In this document: in pieces, positions 26,145 to 35,215 of the stretch
How positions within the stretch are numbered: position 1 is the first letter of the stretch
Layout of the letters: the number at the start of each line of letters is the position of its first letter
Assembly (NCBI RefSeq): GCF_000698555.1
Contig: NZ_JFHE01000009.1
Location: forward strand, 124,001-188,000
Direction: 5' to 3'
Length of the DNA stretch: 64,000 nt
DNA from: Caballeronia grimmiae
GTDB lineage: Bacteria > Pseudomonadota > Gammaproteobacteria > Burkholderiales > Burkholderiaceae
Position numbers and translations under genes: made by a program
The notes under the pieces: generated by a model
The model's database searches: none
Told to the model about the DNA's origin: nothing
Seen by the model: only the letters and a program-made list of their open reading frames with translations

Positions 26145-27149
26145 TCACGATCTCGGCTGCGCCGCGCGCAACTCCGTCGGACTGATGCCGTACGCGCGAC
26201 GCACCCAGCGCGCCAGATGCGACGGCGACGCGAATCCCGTCGCCACGGCGACATCGGCGACGGGCACGCTCGAATAAGTCAGCATGTCGTGCGCGCGCTC
26301 CAGCCGCAACTGCACGTAATAGCGCGCGGGCGTCGCGTTCAGATGCCGCAGGAACAGACGCTCCATCTGCCGCGACGTCATGCCGATGGCCGAGCCGATA
26401 TCGTTGATCTGCAACGGCGTCTCGACATGCGCGCGCATCATTTCAATGGCCCGGCGGATGCCGCGCGGCAAACTCGCGTGATTCTGATCGCGCCAGCCGC
26501 GCTGATCGTCGGCGGTATCGCGCATGCGTTCGTGATGAAACTGATTGGCGACGCGCACCGCGAGATCGCTGCCCTGCTGAGTCTTGATGAGATGCAGCAT
26601 CATGTCCATCGCGGCGATGCCACCCGAGCACGTCATGCGGTCGCGATCGATCTCGAACAGCTTGCTGCTGCATATCAGATCGGGAAACGCCTCCGTGAAC
26701 GCGGGGAGATTCTCCCAGTGGATCGTGCAATGGTAGCCGTCGAGCAAGCCCGCAAGCGCGAGCAGATAGGTCGCCGTCGAAAGCGAACCAATGACCGCCT
26801 GCGTGCGCGCCGCGCGCTTCAACGCCGCGACGAAGGCCGGTTCGAGCGCGGGCGCGAGACGCAGGCCGCCGCAGACGAACACGTAATCGGCGTCCTTGTA
26901 GACGTCGTCGAACATGCGCGCCGCAAGCGCAATGCCGCTCGACGAATGCACCGGCTCGCCGTCGAGACTCACGAGCGTCCAGTCGTAAAGCGTGTCGCCC
27001 GCGAGGCGATTGGCCGAGCGCAGCGGCTCGATGGCGGACGACAGGCTCATCATCGACAAGCCGTCCGCGAGCAGAAACACGAACCGGCGCGGCCCGGCAT
27101 CGGACGAACGAGAGTGAGAGATCAAAGCGCGGCGCGTGAGATGGACCAT
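26145..27149 (-). CDS. GlxA-type AraC regulator, GbdR/CdhR-like
   Basis: This is a 334-residue regulator. A DJ-1/PfpI-like N-terminal domain (RFVFLLADGLSMMSLSSAIEPLRSAN, CSGGIAAMDMMLHLI) precedes a C-terminal AraC double helix-turn-helix (INDIGSAIGMTSRQMERLF, VADVAVATGFASPSHLARW). The overall pattern is that of GbdR and CdhR, which activate betaine and carnitine catabolism genes on sensing betaine-type ligands. GGAGG lies five bases before ATG 27149. It converges with the amine-oxidase gene and is divergent from the LysR at 27274. It probably controls the operon at 15054-26139. Confidence 0.88.
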   Translation of the reverse strand: MVHLTRRALISHSRSSDAGPRRFVFLLADGLSMMSLSSAIEPLRSANRLAGDTLYDWTLVSLDGEPVHSSSGIALAARMFDDVYKDADYVFVCGGLRLAPALEPAFVAALKRAARTQAVIGSLSTATYLLALAGLLDGYHCTIHWENLPAFTEAFPDLICSSKLFEIDRDRMTCSGGIAAMDMMLHLIKTQQGSDLAVRVANQFHHERMRDTADDQRGWRDQNHASLPRGIRRAIEMMRAHVETPLQINDIGSAIGMTSRQMERLFLRHLNATPARYYVQLRLERAHDMLTYSSVPVADVAVATGFASPSHLARWVRRAYGISPTELRAAQPRS

Positions 27150-27273
27150 GAAAACCTCCGCCTAAGCGAAGGCGCCTTGTTCGATGCGTCTGCCCGTCAT
27201 TATCGCCGCGAAAATACCCGTGCGAACAGAGCGCGACGAGGCTTATACGGCAGAATGGGCGCGGGAGGAAACC

Positions 27274-28275
27274 ATGCGAAACACTTTCGTCGGGGTAGAC
27301 CTGCGTGCATTGCAGGCGTTCGTCGCGGTCTGCGAAACGCGTTCGATGACCGAGGCCGCGCGCGTGCTGGGCGTCACGCAAAGCGCGGTGAGCCAGCTCA
27401 TCGCGGCACTCGAACGCGAACAGGGCGTGGCGCTGTTCGATCGCGAGTTCAGGCCGGTGCGGCCGAACGCGGCGGGCCGCATTCTGCTCGAACAGGCGGG
27501 CGCGCTGCTCGGACATGCGCAGGCGGTTTCGCATAACGTGCGCAACGCGACAAGCGAAGGTGCGCCGAGTCTGCGCATCGGCTGCGTGGATTCGTTCGCG
27601 GCGAGCGTCGGGCCGCATCTCGTGCAGCGCCTGTCCGATCGCATGAAGACGCTTTCGATGTGGTCCGGCCTCACGCCGACGCTGAGCGAACAACTCGCCA
27701 ATCGCGAACTCGATCTCGCCATCTGCACCGAAGCAACGCTCGATCCGCGCCGCGTCGAATTGCGTCCGCTGTTCTCGGAGACGTTCGTCGCCGTTGCGCC
27801 GAGAACGTTCGGCGCGGGCCGCAAGCCGCGCGACTTTCACGACGTCGTACGCGACCTGCCGCTGTTGCGTTACACGGGACGCTCGCTAATCGGGCAACAG
27901 GTCGAGCGGCTCGTCAGGCACATGAACTTCCATGCGCCCAACCGCTACGAGTTCGACGACACCGATCCGCTGCTCAGTCTCGTCGCGTCCGGTTTCGGCT
28001 GCGCGATCACATCGCCGCTGTGTCTCTGGCAATCGCGCGCGCATCTGCCGGACGTGACGGTCGTGCCGCTGCCCGCCACGCGCATCGGACATCGACACTT
28101 CTACATTCTCACGCGCCGCTCCGAATGGTCCGCGATGGCCGATGCCGTGTCGCGCGAGTCCATCGCCGTCGCGCGCGACGTGATCGCGCCGGGATTGCTC
28201 GCCGCCCTGCCCGGCATGCCCGCCGAACTGTTCGACGTCTACGCGCATGACCTCGATGCGCGCGGCGCAGCATGA
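27274..28275 (+). CDS. LysR-family transcriptional regulator, paralogue of the one at 13814-14794
   Basis: This is a 333-residue LysR protein with an N-terminal winged helix-turn-helix (DLRALQAFVAVCETRSMTEA, VTQSAVSQLI) and an effector domain sharing CVDSFAA, MWSGLTPTLS and DDTDPLLSLVASGFG with the LysR at 13814. The start at 27274 is supported by GGGAGG five bases upstream; an in-frame ATG at 27184 is less likely. It is followed by the SsuABC-like importer at 28405 in the same direction and is the likely regulator of that block. Confidence 0.9.
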   Translation: MRNTFVGVDLRALQAFVAVCETRSMTEAARVLGVTQSAVSQLIAALEREQGVALFDREFRPVRPNAAGRILLEQAGALLGHAQAVSHNVRNATSEGAPSLRIGCVDSFAASVGPHLVQRLSDRMKTLSMWSGLTPTLSEQLANRELDLAICTEATLDPRRVELRPLFSETFVAVAPRTFGAGRKPRDFHDVVRDLPLLRYTGRSLIGQQVERLVRHMNFHAPNRYEFDDTDPLLSLVASGFGCAITSPLCLWQSRAHLPDVTVVPLPATRIGHRHFYILTRRSEWSAMADAVSRESIAVARDVIAPGLLAALPGMPAELFDVYAHDLDARGAA

Positions 28276-28307
28276 AATTAGCGGAACTGCTTCAAAACAT
28301 AAGAGTT

Positions 28308-28322
28308 TCTGATTCGGTCAGA
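28308..28322. promoter_or_regulatory. Short inverted repeat TCTGA-N5-TCAGA, possible LysR operator
   Basis: Two 5-bp arms (28308-28312 and 28318-28322) flank TTCGG in the 129-bp gap between the LysR stop and the binding-protein start. The T-N11-A spacing style of LysR boxes is loosely met. Such short palindromes arise by chance, so this is only a candidate. Confidence 0.25.
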
Positions 28323-28404
28323 TGGCTTAATGGCCGGGCGACGTTCGCCACTACCATCGGAAACAGACCGCCGGACCCACCTCACATTCAGACAGGGCAT
28401 AACG

Positions 28405-29427
28405 ATGACAAGCAATCGCCGTACATTTCTGAAGCAGGCATCCTGGATCGGCGCGGCTGCGGCCACGGCGGGTTTCAGCGCGGGATTCGCGCCGCTCGCG
28501 CGCGCGGCGACGACCGTGAATTACGGCGGCTCGGCTTGGCTCGGCCACTACGCGGCGTATGTCGCGATGAAGACCGATATCTTTACGAAGCTCGGCATCG
28601 ACTGCCGCTGGCAATCGTTCTCGACGTCCTCGGCGCGCATGGGCGCGGTGATGGCGGGCAATATCGATATCGCGGGCACGGGCGTCGTCTCGGCGCTCGC
28701 GCTGATGGCCAACGGCGCGAAGCAGTTCCAGCTCATCTCCACGCCCAATAACTTCGGCAAGTCCGAAGGGCTGCTCGTGCGCAGCAGCGTGAAGTCGCTC
28801 GCGGATCTCAAGGGCAAGAAGATCGGCGTCACGTATGCATCGAGTTCGCATGTGCTGCTGCTCGACGTGCTGCGTCAGGCCAACATGGACCCGGCCAGGG
28901 ACGTGAGCATCATCAATCTGCCCGCGAACGAACTGCTTACCGCTTATCGCGGCCATCAGATCGATGCCGCCGCCGCATGGACGCCGACCTTCGACCGCAT
29001 CAAGGCGCTGCCCGACACCAAGCTCCTGCTCGACGATTCGTCGTTCTCGCTCTACAAGCCGTATCAACTGACGCCGGGACCGGACGTGCTGCTGGTGCGC
29101 ACGGCGTTCGCGAGCGCGCATCCCGAGGTGCCCAAGGCCTTTCTGCAAGGCATCGCGCAGGCCAGCGACATGATGACGCAAAGCCCCGAAAAGGCGGCGC
29201 CCATTCTGATGACGCTCACGAATCTGTCGGAAGACGAGCAACTGGCGATTCTCAAGCAGACGCAGTGGTATTCGCACGCGCAGCAGAAAGCGCTTTTCGT
29301 GGGCAGCGGCGGCAAGCCGGGACCGTTCGTCGATGGCGTTCAGAAGCTCTCCGACATGCTCGTCGATCTGAAGCAGATCGATCAGTCGCCGAAGGTAGCG
29401 GACTGGATCAACGCAACTTATCTGTGA
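28405..29427 (+). CDS. ABC binding protein of the nitrate/sulfonate/taurine (NMT1/SsuA) type, Tat-exported
   Basis: This is a 340-residue secreted protein. The N-terminus contains NRRTFLKQ, a twin-arginine motif, then a hydrophobic segment and a LARAATT cleavage region. The mature protein is a periplasmic fold of the SsuA/TauA/NMT1 class (VNYGGSAWLGHYAAYVA, FTKLGIDCRWQSF, LADLKGKKIGVTYAS). It is the first gene of a binding protein-permease-ATPase set. The substrate is unknown; context suggests another N-methylated or amino compound rather than a sulfonate. Confidence 0.88.
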   Translation: MTSNRRTFLKQASWIGAAAATAGFSAGFAPLARAATTVNYGGSAWLGHYAAYVAMKTDIFTKLGIDCRWQSFSTSSARMGAVMAGNIDIAGTGVVSALALMANGAKQFQLISTPNNFGKSEGLLVRSSVKSLADLKGKKIGVTYASSSHVLLLDVLRQANMDPARDVSIINLPANELLTAYRGHQIDAAAAWTPTFDRIKALPDTKLLLDDSSFSLYKPYQLTPGPDVLLVRTAFASAHPEVPKAFLQGIAQASDMMTQSPEKAAPILMTLTNLSEDEQLAILKQTQWYSHAQQKALFVGSGGKPGPFVDGVQKLSDMLVDLKQIDQSPKVADWINATYL

Positions 29428-29437
29428 GCCTCGACGG

Positions 29438-30208
29438 ATGGCATCGAATCGTAAATGGGCAGGCGGCGGCCTGCTCGTCGTCAGCGCGTGCTCGCTGATC
29501 GGCTTTCTGCTGCTGTGGGAACTCGTGTGCCGCGCGGGTCTCGTCGAAGCGGTCTTTCTGCCTGCGCCATCGCAAGTGCTGGCGCGCGGCATCCGCATGT
29601 GGAATCAGCATTCGCTCTTCGACAACGTGCTCGCGTCCACGCGCCGCGTGATGGTCGGCTTTCTCGCGGCGGCGGTCGTATCGATACCCCTCGGCATCAT
29701 GCTCGGCACGTCGCGTGTGGCGCGCGCGGTGTTCGATCCGCTGCTGTCGTTCCTGCGACCGCTGCCGTCAATGAGCTGGATTCCGCTTTCGCTGCTGTGG
29801 TTCGGCATCACCGAAACACAGAAGTACAGCATCGTTTTCATGGGCTCGTTCGCGCCCGCACTGCTGTATGTGATCGACGCGACGCGCAGCATCGATCCGA
29901 TCTTCATCCGCGCGGCGCGCAATCTCGGCGCGAACCGCTGGCAGGTCATGTTCGAAGTCATTCTGCCCGGCTGCATTCCGCAGATTCTGTCGGGCATGAA
30001 GGTGATTCTCGGACTCTCGTGGACTTGCGTGATCTCGGCCGAACTCGTCGCGGCGCAACAGGGTCTCGGCTTCATGATCATGAACGGACGCGAGTTCTTC
30101 CAGACCGATACCGTCGTGCTCGGCATGGTGCTCATCAGCATCACGGTGCTCCTGACGGATGCCGTGTTCCGGCTCATCGAACGCGGAGTGCTGTCATGGC
30201 AACGATGA
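29438..30208 (+). CDS. ABC importer permease, SsuC/TauC type
   Basis: This is a 256-residue permease with about six membrane helices. It contains the family loop FLRPLPSMSWIPLSLLWFGI, then FIRAARNLGANRWQVMFEVILPG (EAA loop) and GLSWTCVISAELVAAQQGLGFMI. It starts 10 bases after the binding protein, and its end overlaps the ATPase start by 13 bases. It belongs to the importer at 28405-30981. Confidence 0.9.
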   Translation: MASNRKWAGGGLLVVSACSLIGFLLLWELVCRAGLVEAVFLPAPSQVLARGIRMWNQHSLFDNVLASTRRVMVGFLAAAVVSIPLGIMLGTSRVARAVFDPLLSFLRPLPSMSWIPLSLLWFGITETQKYSIVFMGSFAPALLYVIDATRSIDPIFIRAARNLGANRWQVMFEVILPGCIPQILSGMKVILGLSWTCVISAELVAAQQGLGFMIMNGREFFQTDTVVLGMVLISITVLLTDAVFRLIERGVLSWQR

Positions 30209-30981
30209 ATCATCCGATGATCCGGCTCGAAGGCGTCGCGAAGCGTTATGGCGCGTTGGAGGTGTTGAAGGAAGTCGATCTCGATATCGCGAAGGGCGAG
30301 TTCGTCGTGCTGCTCGGCGCGTCGGGCTGTGGCAAATCGACGATGCTCAACATGATCTCCGGCTTCGAACAGCCGACGCAGGGCCGCGTGCTCGTCAACG
30401 GGAAGGAAGTGAAGGATGTCGAGCCCGCATGCGGCATGGTATTTCAGCAATACGCGCTCTTTCCGTGGAAGACCGTGAGCGAGAACGTCGCGTTCGGGCT
30501 GAAGATGCGCGGCGTCGGCAAGGCCGAAAGGCGTGAGGCGGCGCGGCGTCATATCGAAGCCGTCGGACTGAAGGGCTTCGAGGACAGCTATCCCGGCAAG
30601 CTGTCGGGCGGCATGAAGCAGCGCGTATCGATCGCGCGCGTGCTCGCGAACGATCCGGACGTCATGCTGCTCGACGAACCCTTCGCCGCGCTTGACGCGA
30701 TGACGCGGCAAGTGCTGCAGGAACAACTGCTGTCGCTCTATGTAAAGAGCGGCAAGACCATCGTCTTCATCACGCATTCCATCGACGAAGCGCTGATGCT
30801 CTCCACGCGCATGATCGTGATGGGCGCGAAGCCGGGGCGCATCGTGCAGGACATCCGCAACGATCTGCCGTTGCCGCGCAGCGCCGAAGTGCAGCTTTCG
30901 CCCGCGTATCTGGAGATGAAGAAATCGATCTGGGAAACGGTGCAGGCGGAAGTCATGAAGGGACTCGAAGGCGCTGCGTGA
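30196..30981 (+). CDS. ABC importer ATPase, SsuB/TauB type
   Basis: This is a 261-residue ATPase. Walker A GASGCGKS lies near residue 43, Q-loop FQQYALFPW, signature LSGGMKQR, Walker B VMLLDEPFAALD and switch His in ITHSIDEAL. ATG 30196 overlaps the permease gene. It completes the NMT1-type importer. The next gene, a flavin dehydrogenase, follows after about 100 bases. Confidence 0.92.
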   Translation: MATMNHPMIRLEGVAKRYGALEVLKEVDLDIAKGEFVVLLGASGCGKSTMLNMISGFEQPTQGRVLVNGKEVKDVEPACGMVFQQYALFPWKTVSENVAFGLKMRGVGKAERREAARRHIEAVGLKGFEDSYPGKLSGGMKQRVSIARVLANDPDVMLLDEPFAALDAMTRQVLQEQLLSLYVKSGKTIVFITHSIDEALMLSTRMIVMGAKPGRIVQDIRNDLPLPRSAEVQLSPAYLEMKKSIWETVQAEVMKGLEGAA

Positions 30982-31080
30982 AATCGCTTCTGCTTAGCAT
31001 CGTTTTCGCTTATGGATGCGGCATCGCGGCAGCGACGCGGCACACTGCATCATCATCCGCATGAGAAAGGACGCGCAACA

Positions 31081-32268
31081 GTGAATACCTATGACGTGGT
31101 GGTGATCGGGGCCGGCGTGATCGGCAGTTCCGTCGCGTTTCATCTTCAGAAGCTGGGCGCGAAAAGCGTGCTCGTGCTGGATCGCGCGACTATCGGCGCG
31201 GGCACGACGTCGCAATCGTCGGGCATTCTGCGCACGCATTATTCGGTGAAGGAGAACGTCGAGCTCGCGCGCAAGTCGTGGGCCGTGTTCAACGACTTCG
31301 CGGCCTATCTCGGCGATGACGAAGCATCGTGCGGCATCGTCAAGAGCGGCTATATGATCGTCGCGGCCGATGGCGACAAGGTCGAGCCGTTGCGCGCATC
31401 GCTCGAACAGCAGAAGAGCCAAGGCATTCCGCTCGAATTGCTGAGCGCGCAACAGGCGCACGAACTCATGCCGATCGCGCGTTTCGACGATGCCGCACTG
31501 ATCGGCTTCGAGCCCGAAGCCGGTTTCGCCGACGCCTATCTCACGGCGACGAGTTTCGCGCGCGCCGCGCGGCGCGGCGGCGTGACGATCCGCGAGAACG
31601 TCACGGTGAATCGCTTGCTGATTGAGAACGGCCGGGTGCGTGGCGTATCGACGAGCGCGGGCGATTTCGCGGCATCGATGGTGGTCAGCACGCAGAACAT
31701 CTGGACGCCGGAACTCGCGGGCTGGACCGGCGCGACGCTGCCGGTGTCGCCCGAGCGTCACGCGGTGCTCGCGCTCGAATGCGAAGGCGCGGCCTATACG
31801 TACACAATGCCGGTGTTCAAGGACCTCGCATCGCCGGGCATGCTGTATTGCCGCAGCTACGGCGGCAATCAGATGCTCGTTAGCGAAGGCACTGCTGGCG
31901 AGAAGCTCGGCACAGCGGACATCGAGCAAGGCGATATCTCGATGGATTATGTAGTCGAAGTCGGCGCGCAGGTCGCCGAACGCTTTCCGGCATACGAGGC
32001 GGCGGGCATCGCGTCGTCGTGGACGGGGGTGTATGACGTCACGCCCGACTGGAATCCCGTGCTCGGCGCGTTGCCGGGCATCGAAGGTCTCGTCGTCGGT
32101 TATGGCTTTTCGGGGCACGGCTTCAAGCTGTCGCCGACCGTCGGCAAGGTGCTCGCACAGGCCGCGCTCGGCTTGCCGACCGATGTGTCGCTCACGCCGT
32201 ATTCCGTCGAACGCTTTGCGACCGGCGCATTGCTGACCGGCAAATACGGCGTCGGCGCGGTGTCCTGA
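31081..32268 (+). CDS. FAD-dependent dehydrogenase (DAO family), probable electron donor to ETF
   Basis: This is a 395-residue flavoprotein with an N-terminal YDVVVIGAGVIGSSVAFHL dinucleotide motif, GAGTTSQSSGILRTHYS, and a C-terminal VVGYGFSGHGFKLSPTVGKVL FAD segment, as in sarcosine oxidase beta subunits and dimethylglycine-type dehydrogenases. The GTG start at 31081 is preceded by an AAGGAC-like site. etfB begins 51 bases after the stop, so its reduced flavin probably passes electrons to EtfBA and not directly to O2. It is distinct from the amine oxidase at 24946. Confidence 0.87.
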   Translation: MNTYDVVVIGAGVIGSSVAFHLQKLGAKSVLVLDRATIGAGTTSQSSGILRTHYSVKENVELARKSWAVFNDFAAYLGDDEASCGIVKSGYMIVAADGDKVEPLRASLEQQKSQGIPLELLSAQQAHELMPIARFDDAALIGFEPEAGFADAYLTATSFARAARRGGVTIRENVTVNRLLIENGRVRGVSTSAGDFAASMVVSTQNIWTPELAGWTGATLPVSPERHAVLALECEGAAYTYTMPVFKDLASPGMLYCRSYGGNQMLVSEGTAGEKLGTADIEQGDISMDYVVEVGAQVAERFPAYEAAGIASSWTGVYDVTPDWNPVLGALPGIEGLVVGYGFSGHGFKLSPTVGKVLAQAALGLPTDVSLTPYSVERFATGALLTGKYGVGAVS

Positions 32269-32319
32269 GGCGCGCGGCGCCGCGCTTTTCTCATCGGATT
32301 CGAACCAGGGAATGCAACC

Positions 32320-33069
32320 ATGAAGGTCATGGCAGCAGTGAAACGTGTCGTCGATTACAACGTGAAGGTCCGCGTGAAGGCGGATGGAAGCGGCGTGGAA
32401 ATGAGCAACGTGAAGATGTCGATGAATCCGTTCGACGAGATCGCCGTCGAAGCGGCCACTCGCCTGAAGGAAGGCGGGCACGCGAGCGAAGTGATCGCGG
32501 TGACGTGCGGTCCGGCGCAAACCACGGAGACGCTGCGCACGGCGCTAGCCATCGGCGCGGATCGCGGCGTGCTCATTCAGACGGACGCGGAATTGCAGCC
32601 GCTGGCCGTCGCGAAGTTGCTGAAGGCCGCGGTCGAGCGCGAACAGCCGCGACTCGTGATTCTCGGCAAGCAGGCCATCGACGACGACGCCGGTCAGACG
32701 GGCCAGTTGCTTGCCGCGTTGCTCGACTGGCCGCAGGCGACCTTCGCGAGTCACATCGAGATGGGCGCGGATACCGCCACGGTCACGCGCGAAGTGGATG
32801 GCGGTCTCGAAGTCATCCAGGTTGTGCTGCCTGCCATCGTGACGACGGATTTGCGCCTGAACGAGCCGCGTTACGTGACGCTGCCCAACATCATGAAGGC
32901 GAAGAAGAAGCCTATCGATACGCTGAGTCCCGCCGATCTCGGCGTCGATCCTTCACCGCGCCTGAAGACGCTGAAGGTCGTCGAACCGGCGGCGCGCAAA
33001 GCGGGCGTGCGCGTAAGCGACGTCGCCGCGCTCGTCGACAAACTCAAGAACGAAGCCAAGGTCATTTGA
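32320..33069 (+). CDS. etfB: Electron transfer flavoprotein beta subunit
   Basis: This is a 249-residue subunit that begins [20 protein letters not shown] and contains the [27 protein letters not shown] and [18 protein letters not shown] segments typical of EtfB; AMP binds this subunit. It lies directly upstream of etfA, whose start codon follows its stop with no gap. A dedicated ETF in a catabolic cluster points to a flavin dehydrogenase client, most likely the enzyme at 31081. Confidence 0.95.
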   Translation: MKVMAAVKRVVDYNVKVRVKADGSGVEMSNVKMSMNPFDEIAVEAATRLKEGGHASEVIAVTCGPAQTTETLRTALAIGADRGVLIQTDAELQPLAVAKLLKAAVEREQPRLVILGKQAIDDDAGQTGQLLAALLDWPQATFASHIEMGADTATVTREVDGGLEVIQVVLPAIVTTDLRLNEPRYVTLPNIMKAKKKPIDTLSPADLGVDPSPRLKTLKVVEPAARKAGVRVSDVAALVDKLKNEAKVI

Positions 33070-33999
33070 ATGAGCACACTCGTCATTGCGGATCACGACG
33101 GCGCGCGCCTCAGGGCGGCCACGCTCAATACGATCAGCGCCGCGCGCCAGTTGAACGCGCCCGTGCACGTGCTGGTCGCGGGTCACGATGCGCGCGGCGC
33201 GGCCGATGCCGCGAGCCGTATCGAAGGCGTGGATCGCGTCGTGCTCGTCGATGCATCGCATCTCGCCGATGGTCTCGCGGAGAACGTCGCCGCACAGGTG
33301 CTGATGCTCGCGCCGTCCCATACGCATGTGCTCTTTCCGGCGACGGCGTCGGGGAAGAACGTCGCGCCGCGCGTCGCCGCGAAGCTCGATGCCTCGCAGA
33401 TTTCCGATGTCATCGCCATTCACGACGCCGATACCTTCGACCGGCCGATCTACGCGGGCAACGCCATCGCCACCGTGCAATGCGATGACGCGATCAAGGT
33501 CCTGACGATCCGCACCACTGCATTCGATGCCGCGCCGTTGTCCGACGCATGCGCTCCCGTCGACACGAAAGAGGCCGTCGCGGGGACGCTGCGCGCGCGT
33601 TTCGTGCGTCGCGAGATGGCGGTGAGCGAGCGGCCGGAGCTTACGTCGGCGCGCATCGTCGTCTCGGGCGGGCGCGGCATGGGAAGCGCGGAGAACTTCG
33701 CGCTGCTCGATCCGCTCGCGCAAAAACTCGGCGCGGCGGTCGGCGCGTCGCGCGCGGCGGTCGATGCGGGTTTCGCGCCCAACGACTGGCAGGTCGGACA
33801 GACGGGCAAGATCGTCGCGCCGCAGTTGTATGTCGCGGTCGGCATATCGGGCGCGATTCAGCATCTGGCCGGCATGAAGGACGCGAAGGTCATCGTCGCC
33901 GTGAACAAGGACGCGGAAGCGCCTATTTTCAGCGTCGCGGATTACGGGCTCGTGGACGATCTGTTCGAGGCGGTGCCGCAGCTCGTGAGGGGGTTGTGA
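33070..33999 (+). CDS. etfA: Electron transfer flavoprotein alpha subunit
   Basis: This is a 309-residue subunit. The C-terminal FAD-binding domain has VVSGGRGMGSAENFALLDPLA, then GASRAAVDAGFAPNDWQVGQTGK, then AVGISGAIQHLAGM and VAVNKDAEAPIF, all diagnostic of EtfA. It passes electrons from the dehydrogenase flavin to ETF-ubiquinone oxidoreductase in the membrane. It starts immediately after etfB. It ends the island; the next 1.2 kb holds no clear gene. Confidence 0.95.
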   Translation: MSTLVIADHDGARLRAATLNTISAARQLNAPVHVLVAGHDARGAADAASRIEGVDRVVLVDASHLADGLAENVAAQVLMLAPSHTHVLFPATASGKNVAPRVAAKLDASQISDVIAIHDADTFDRPIYAGNAIATVQCDDAIKVLTIRTTAFDAAPLSDACAPVDTKEAVAGTLRARFVRREMAVSERPELTSARIVVSGGRGMGSAENFALLDPLAQKLGAAVGASRAAVDAGFAPNDWQVGQTGKIVAPQLYVAVGISGAIQHLAGMKDAKVIVAVNKDAEAPIFSVADYGLVDDLFEAVPQLVRGL

Positions 34000-35215
34000 T
34001 GGGCTGAGTCCCGTGGGATTGACCGCCTCCTGATCCTGCCTTGAAGCAGCGTGTCGATGCGCGCTTACTTCGTGTGGACTTGGTCTGCTGTCCCCGGCAT
34101 ATAACCGCCCTCCCGTGTTCATAGGCGACGAAAGCGCTAATTGTCGACGATGCCAACTGGCTTGACAGCGTTTCCGGAGCCGATCGAAAGATGCCGTTTC
34201 ACACCTTTCCGCGGCCCTCGCTTCCTTGGCTAGCTGTTACGCGAGGTCCGCCTGTCATCGACGACCAGCGCGCGTGTCGCCTCCCGACCCATAGGCGACG
34301 CTCGCACTGCCGTCGTCTCAACGTCGGCTATCGGAAGGTGAGCCGCCCCTCGCATCGACGTGCGGCGACAGCGATTGTCTGCGGCACAGAGAACCGGGGT
34401 GATCCCGCAGTGCCGCTGCCTCTTCTTCAACGCGTGAAAACGACGCATCACCAGCGCTCCATGGCGTCTTGCAGCGCGTGCACACAAGGTGGTTACAGTG
34501 GAAGCAGGCGTGGGTGGGCCGACGCCGGGCGAAGCCGCGAGTCCGGCATGGAAAGCGCCCGCCGTTGAACGGACGCGGTCAGCTGGGGATTTCATGGACG
34601 CGCTCGTGCTCATGGCGTCACATCCGACGGAGATGTCCGGTCGCAGCGGGATGCCGCGCCGCATGCCTATCGAGTTGTTTCGAGATGATGCGGAGTACCG
34701 GGGCGACGACTACCCCAGTCAGCCACGTTCGTTGCGGCTTTTGATTGCCATTTTCGCCCTGCGACCAACGGTGGCACCCTCGCCTGCCGGAAGGCGGCGC
34801 CGACAATCGAACTGGCCGATAAGTCGGTCGACGATAGGTTGGCGCAGCCGTTCGAACTCGATGCCAACGACGCTACATACCAGTGGAACGCCGCACGCGG
34901 TTATAACCCCTGTGCCTGACCTAGGGAGCGTGAGGCTGCGGTCCTCGCCATTAACGCCGCCGACAATGAGCGCTGTCCGCCGGAGACCGCTGATGGAGCG
35001 GGCTTGCAATTTGTGCGCAACGGCCGGCTGCTTCTAATACCTGGCAGCGAGGACACGTGCGGTCACGGTACGAACGTGCTGGCACGCTTTTACAAGCGGG
35101 AACTAAATGAACTGCTGCGAACGGCCCCACGCACAGGCGATCAACGCTTTGCGGTCGGATAACGTCGATAGTCCTGTAGCTCGCTGTTGCATGAATTGGC
35201 GCTAGCGTTTCTCTT
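34000..35215. other. 1.2-kb gene-poor region
   Basis: I see no supportable gene here. Several open frames of 60-180 codons exist on both strands, but none shows a family motif, a ribosome-binding site with matching start, or consistent codon-position bias. The sequence looks like decayed DNA between two accessory blocks. No transposase, integrase or tRNA edge was recognised, so how it arose is unknown. Confidence 0.5.

Noticed and set aside
30994-32520. 508-codon open frame on the minus strand
   Set aside because: It is antisense to the flavin dehydrogenase and the start of etfB, both of which have clear family motifs on the plus strand.
34191-35037. Several overlapping frames of 90-180 codons in the gene-poor region
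   Set aside because: They show no motifs, no convincing ribosome-binding sites and conflicting frames on both strands. I could not tie them to a transposase or integrase.
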